From NCBI GenBank assembly GCA_964439625.1, contig CAYTPI010000002.1:292285-356284 (forward strand): a DNA stretch of 64,000 nt, in the 5' to 3' direction. Origin of the DNA: CAYTPI01 sp964439625 (GTDB lineage: Bacteria; Chloroflexota; Anaerolineae; Aggregatilineales; UBA3940). Shown here piece after piece: positions 60,224 through 64,000 of the stretch (within the stretch, counting starts at the first letter, position 1; every line of letters begins with the position of its first letter). A program made the translations under genes and the position numbers. The notes under the pieces are model-generated. The model made no database searches, was not told where the DNA came from, and saw only the letters and a program-made list of their open reading frames with translations.

Positions 60224-62649
60224 TATTCGACGCGCACGCCCCCCAGGATAAAGCGGTCACCTGATAGATCACCCTCTTCGTTGAAGAAACGGGCGCGCTG
60301 AAATGTGTTGAAGCCATACATTCCCGTTTCGATCTGGTAGTCGCCGGGCAGAGTACTCTCTGGGATCGTAAGCTGGTAGATATCAACAACCGTTTGACCA
60401 GCCACCCACTTTGGGAACCAGAGATACGTCGGGAAAGCGCCGCCAATGGGTGGTGTATCCTGCTGGGTGATTACGTTGATCCCGCCGTCTGTTAGCTGAA
60501 CGAAGACCTTCCAATTCTCATCAGGGCTTTGCAGTGCCCTCCATGTCACTTCCACACGGACTGTGTCCCCTGCTTGCGCCGTCAGTGGTTCTGACCAAGG
60601 TGCTTTGCGTGACTGCCCATCGTTAAAGCCTCTTGCCGACTTTAAACCAACCTGATACGAAATGTTAGCCAACAGATCATTGGTAGCCAGGGCAACTTCA
60701 GGAGCCGTTACTGTGACCGTGCCCACCTCGAACCATGCTTTGCCGTTAAAATCAAGTGCCTCGTTCTGATTCAAGTTTCGTAGGCCAACCATTACCGGGT
60801 AAGTTCCCAGCTCGGCAGTTGCGGGTAGGCGGGCATCAAACCGCTCAGCGTGTGTCTCGCCAGGCAGCCAGAACGGCGTTAGATAGTGGCTGTCTGTCGT
60901 GTCAGTCATTTGGTACGGGCCAATCATAATCTGCGGGAAGATAATATCATCTGGCACCGCATCGACGGCATAAGCGACCCGCACCGGGATCACCGCGCCC
61001 GCCTCGACTGTCTCCGCCAGTACATCAGCACCGACTAGCCGAATGCCGTTCGTTTTTTCGCCGATCACGGTGCCTAGCACAGGTTCTGCAACACTCGGCG
61101 CCGAAATAACTTCATACATTCGGCTGTCAACCGGATGCAGTCGATAGCCGGCATCAACCAACGAGCGTTGATAGCCTGAGACATATACTGGCCCCTCATT
61201 GATAACCGCGTTAACGGCATCCACCCAAGGCAGGTCGGACGTTGTTGCAACAAACACAAGGGTCAGATCGTCCTGAACGAAGGCGCGCTCTTCGACGTGT
61301 TGTGCGTACCACAATGGTGTTAGATGCTCCCAATGCCCTAGCAAATAAGCCCCTTCACCTTCACCATCAAAACGCGTATAAACCGACTCAACCCAATCTT
61401 CTGCCTCGGTGAACTCTCTCAGAGAGACCACTGGAGCAAGGTCAGACCCACGCAGCGCAATCGCTAACAGCAGCCCCACTCCCGGCAAACCCTGCAAAAC
61501 TTCACGCCGCAGTATATTTGTCGGAAGGCGTTCTGCATAGATCATCAGCACATATACACCTAGGCCGACGAGTATCATCAGAGCGGCGAATGGCGTCACC
61601 AAGTAGGCCATCACGTCCTGAATGCTGTTCATGATGAACAGCAAATTGACGAACAAGTATAGGCTGAACAACACACCTATTGACCGTTGGCGCTTTTCTG
61701 CGAACAACGACACCAGCCCAACGATCATCAGCAGCAGAAAGACAACCCCAGCTTGCAGCCGCAGCAGCGACCAAAATACGCGTGCCCTGACCAATTGTTC
61801 AGCAAGCCCAAACTGAAATAGATTCACCGTTAAGCCGCGAGCCAAGGTTAGATCAAGAAAGCCGTTGAGCGTGTTGGTGTTCTCCGGCCCGAATAAGATG
61901 GGGGCTGGAAGCGTCGCCCGGATCGGCAAATACAGCCATACCAGCAGCCCAACGAGCGCAAAGCCGATCATCCGCGGCAGCACGGTAAAGCTGATCCGCA
62001 AGAAGGGCCTGCGAAACATTATTTTACGCTGTTCACCGTCTTGAGTCATTGGCTGGAATACCACGCTGAGGTCAGCCCATGTAATGAACACTATGTAAGC
62101 CGGGAAGCCAAATACCAGCAGCGGGTGATGGGTGACGCTCAACCCGGTGACGACGCAAAAAGCGTAAAGCCAGCGCTTACTCTTTGACCACCACCAGCGC
62201 AGCAGCATGAAGATCGCCAATTGAGCCAGAAAAGCCGTCGTAATATGTGCATTGGCATGAATGCTATGCTGCCATTGATCTGTTGAGACCGCCGCAGCGC
62301 CAGCCGCAACCAATGCAGGTACGTAGCGCAGCATATGACCGTAGGTGTATCCCGTCAGGGTGAAGGTGCTGGCGAACACCAGCGTCACGACGCCTGCCCC
62401 CAGCACCGCGCTGAGAAGGTTGGTGCGGTAGGCGACATCACCGATTGGCACAGCACGTTGCCAAATGCCTGCCAGCACCGTCTGGAAGGCATAGCCTGGC
62501 GGATGACTAATACCCCAGATGTGGGGCACAAATGTATACTCCGCTGGATCGCCAAAGACAAGGCCCGGGGCCAACGTACTGACGTACAAAATAAGCGCCA
62601 GTACAAAAACACCTGCACCGACGAGTAAGGGCACTTGCTGCTTGATCAT
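60223..62649 (-). CDS. DUF2723 (protein O-mannosyltransferase-like) membrane protein with C-terminal beta domain
   Basis: 808 residues. The N-terminal DUF2723 signature is clear: STLAPGLVFGDPAEYTFVP followed by GISHPPGYAFQTVLAG, PIGDVAYRTNLLSA, and DQWQHSIHANAH. About ten spans, then a long extracytoplasmic region ending in a beta unit (VFVQLTDGG, YQLTIPESTLPGDYQIETGMYG). DUF2723 proteins are predicted GT-C enzymes. I use the ATG at 62649; the frame is open to 62730, but that would overlap the upstream gene and add a non-hydrophobic lead. TATAAT lies 9 bases upstream. Confidence 0.87.
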   Translation of the reverse strand: MIKQQVPLLVGAGVFVLALILYVSTLAPGLVFGDPAEYTFVPHIWGISHPPGYAFQTVLAGIWQRAVPIGDVAYRTNLLSAVLGAGVVTLVFASTFTLTGYTYGHMLRYVPALVAAGAAAVSTDQWQHSIHANAHITTAFLAQLAIFMLLRWWWSKSKRWLYAFCVVTGLSVTHHPLLVFGFPAYIVFITWADLSVVFQPMTQDGEQRKIMFRRPFLRISFTVLPRMIGFALVGLLVWLYLPIRATLPAPILFGPENTNTLNGFLDLTLARGLTVNLFQFGLAEQLVRARVFWSLLRLQAGVVFLLLMIVGLVSLFAEKRQRSIGVLFSLYLFVNLLFIMNSIQDVMAYLVTPFAALMILVGLGVYVLMIYAERLPTNILRREVLQGLPGVGLLLAIALRGSDLAPVVSLREFTEAEDWVESVYTRFDGEGEGAYLLGHWEHLTPLWYAQHVEERAFVQDDLTLVFVATTSDLPWVDAVNAVINEGPVYVSGYQRSLVDAGYRLHPVDSRMYEVISAPSVAEPVLGTVIGEKTNGIRLVGADVLAETVEAGAVIPVRVAYAVDAVPDDIIFPQIMIGPYQMTDTTDSHYLTPFWLPGETHAERFDARLPATAELGTYPVMVGLRNLNQNEALDFNGKAWFEVGTVTVTAPEVALATNDLLANISYQVGLKSARGFNDGQSRKAPWSEPLTAQAGDTVRVEVTWRALQSPDENWKVFVQLTDGGINVITQQDTPPIGGAFPTYLWFPKWVAGQTVVDIYQLTIPESTLPGDYQIETGMYGFNTFQRARFFNEEGDLSGDRFILGGVRVE

Positions 62650-62658
62650 AGCCCGGCA

Positions 62659-62664
62659 ATTATA
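62659..62664 (-). promoter_or_regulatory. -10 box of the DUF2723 gene
   Basis: TATAAT (62664-62659) in the 34-base gap behind the DUF2723 gene, 9 bases before its ATG, with no ribosome site. The -35 is weak. Confidence 0.4.
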
Positions 62665-62683
62665 GCAGTGATGGTAAAGGTGA

Positions 62684-63325
62684 TCATATCGTGCGGAGAA
62701 TCGCCCGCACAGGGCTGCCACAGACCCCATCGACCTTCAGCGGCAGCGCGATCAATTCGTAGAGGCCGTCTGGCACGCCTTTCAACTGAAGTGTTTCTAG
62801 GTGAGCAATACCCCGCGCAGCCAGTTGATGGTGGCACGTCAATGTTTTACTGTTGAAGTCGTCAACTGAGGGCATATCTACCCCAAACAGCTTTAAGCCA
62901 GCGGGCAGCCAATCGATTAACGCAGGCGTTGGGTACGGGAAGTCATCAGGCCATACGTCATCCGCCAACTCACTGACCCACGTCTTGAGCAACAAGCGTT
63001 TGGCTGAGATATCAACCCCAGCAAAATCTTCAGGAACAACGCCACCATGCCTGCGTGGCAGCGTCACGACTTGGGCTGGCCCAATATAACGATCAAGCGG
63101 TAGTTCTGCCGGATGCGCCCCTTCTACCTGAAAGTGATACGGGGCGTCGGCATGTGTGCCCGTGTGGGCGCTCATCGTCAACGTCGTCAGGTTGATCGGC
63201 ACACCTTCACCCATTGTGACAGGCTGCTCAAAGGAAAATGGCGTGTCCCCAGGCCAAACCGCCAACGTCGGGGTAATTGTCCGTGTGATGTCGTAGATCA
63301 TCAGGATGCTTGCTTCATTTCTCAT
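62684..63325 (-). CDS. Cyclase-family metal hydrolase (kynurenine formamidase-like)
   Basis: 213 residues. YDITRTITPTLAVWPGDTPF at the N-terminus, the metal motif SAHTGTHADAPYHF near 52-65, LPLDRYIGPAQVV, GVDMPSVDDFNSKTL and YELIALPLKVDG: the full KynB/cyclase pattern. Characterised relatives hydrolyse N-formylkynurenine in tryptophan breakdown, but no other kyn gene is nearby, so the substrate is open. Start at ATG 63325, or ATG 63301, which matches shorter family N-termini. Confidence 0.88.
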   Translation of the reverse strand: MRNEASILMIYDITRTITPTLAVWPGDTPFSFEQPVTMGEGVPINLTTLTMSAHTGTHADAPYHFQVEGAHPAELPLDRYIGPAQVVTLPRRHGGVVPEDFAGVDISAKRLLLKTWVSELADDVWPDDFPYPTPALIDWLPAGLKLFGVDMPSVDDFNSKTLTCHHQLAARGIAHLETLQLKGVPDGLYELIALPLKVDGVCGSPVRAILRTI

Positions 63326-63389
63326 TGATCATCAATAATATGAGCATAACTGAGCCGTGAAACCTGACCAAACCACAAAAGAGGTTGAG

Positions 63390-63914
63390 ATGACAGACAT
63401 CCCGCCCGTGCCCGAACCATCAAAGCCAACCGACGAATCTCCCCAGTCTCGCAAAGAACGCTGGCGCAAGATGCTCCAGGAGTCTGAGGTCGAACGGACA
63501 GTCGTGCAAAAAGCAGACGGCGTTCCTGAAGACCAAATGATGATGGGCTGGGGCAAAACGGAGTACGACTCAGGAGGCGGCTTGATCCTCTACTTCGCCA
63601 AGACCAAAAACGACCAGAACAAACCTCTGATTATTTACCCTAAAGGGGAGTACAAAATTGGTCGGCGTGAAGTTGTTGATGACGACGACCTTGACCTCAA
63701 TATGGCACCATACGGTGGCGCCAAACAGGGTATTTCTCGCGTCCATGCCTCGTTGAAAGTCAACGAGAATAAAACGCTATCCATCATTGATCTGAACAGT
63801 ACCAACGGCACCTTTGTCAACGAGGTACAACTCGCGGCCAACAAACCGCGCGTTCTGCGCAGTGGTGATTCTGTGCGGTTGGGACAGGTTGTCTTTCACG
63901 TATTCTTCAAGTGA
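63390..63914 (+). CDS. FHA-domain protein
   Basis: 174 residues, soluble. A charged N-terminal region (Pro-rich, then RKERWRKMLQESEVERTVV) precedes an FHA domain at ~85-172 with KIGRREVVDDDDLDLN, GISRVHASL and NSTNGTFVN, so the phosphothreonine site is intact. AGAGG stands 5 bases before the ATG at 63390; a GTG at 63357 is open but lacks a site. The partner kinase is not in the window. Confidence 0.9.
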   Translation: MTDIPPVPEPSKPTDESPQSRKERWRKMLQESEVERTVVQKADGVPEDQMMMGWGKTEYDSGGGLILYFAKTKNDQNKPLIIYPKGEYKIGRREVVDDDDLDLNMAPYGGAKQGISRVHASLKVNENKTLSIIDLNSTNGTFVNEVQLAANKPRVLRSGDSVRLGQVVFHVFFK

Positions 63915-63939
63915 GGGCGCGGAGGCTGCACCACTACCT

Positions 63940-63979
63940 CACAAAGAGGCTCACCATGCGATGAGCCTCTTTGTGTTTT
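63940..63979 (+). terminator. Intrinsic terminator after the FHA gene
   Basis: Perfect 14-bp stem, arms 63940-63953 and 63962-63975, 8-base loop, then TTTT. It lies 26 bases past the stop codon. Confidence 0.9.
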
Positions 63980-64000
63980 CAGCCTTAGGGATTACGCTCG

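Overview
The window looks like a chromosomal piece of a mid-GC bacterium, most probably a member of the Chloroflexota (Anaerolineae-like). The clues are gene content rather than a marker tree. There is an operon pairing a MutL-type ASKHA ATPase with a DUF6754 membrane protein and a giant repeat protein. There are also several GT-C glycosyltransferases with an extra C-terminal beta domain, an R3H/AAA ATPase, FHA-only proteins, a possible LPXTG-type surface protein, and murein genes with no sign of an outer membrane. This assignment is inference. No rRNA, tRNA or CRISPR array was seen.

Layout. (1) 1-573 is the tail of a gene cut by the window edge. (2) 559-22667, all on the minus strand and mostly overlapping, is a ~22 kb envelope-polysaccharide operon: dolichol-phosphate-mannose-type GT2 enzymes, five conventional GT4 enzymes plus a TuaH-like one, a CgeB-like transferase, GT-C membrane transferases, heparinase II/III, a fused dehydrogenase, asparagine-synthase-type amidotransferase, sugar epimerase and a WecA/TagO-type initiating transferase. 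HPr lies just upstream (22761-23039). (3) 23173-23704 is a decayed transposase. (4) 23863-27203 is a carbamoyltransferase module with DUF5989, another GT4 and a small SxtJ-like membrane protein. (5) 27420-35650 holds housekeeping genes: rplS, a DUF3445 protein, murI, gyrA, cysC, metG and a cupin. metG is preceded by what looks like a Met-codon attenuator. (6) 35702-46000 is mixed: TlpA-like lipoprotein, FHA protein, hydrolase, murJ, PAP2, xseBA, an unknown protein, R3H ATPase, tmk and rhomboid. (7) 46012-57598, minus strand, has an ATPase/winged-helix regulator, an LPTTG protein, and a seven-gene unit ending at 57598 that encodes mostly uncharacterised membrane proteins, a MutL-like ATPase and a 1267-residue protein with about two dozen P-D/E-W-L motifs. 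(8) 57685-63914 has a HAD phosphatase, two GT-C/DUF2723 membrane proteins, a cyclase-family hydrolase and a second FHA protein.

How the parts fit. Regions 2, 4 and part of 8 together would start, extend, decorate (amidate, carbamoylate) and possibly remodel a lipid-linked surface glycan. MurI and MurJ serve peptidoglycan. The 48515-57598 unit is the strongest candidate for an undescribed system: an actin-fold ATPase co-encoded with four membrane proteins, one carrying a long cytoplasmic array of short linear motifs.

Two regulatory themes stand out. Several promoters have a -10 box exactly 6 nt before the start codon, which predicts leaderless mRNAs. One of these starts a 33-codon Met-rich leader ORF ahead of an intrinsic terminator and metG.
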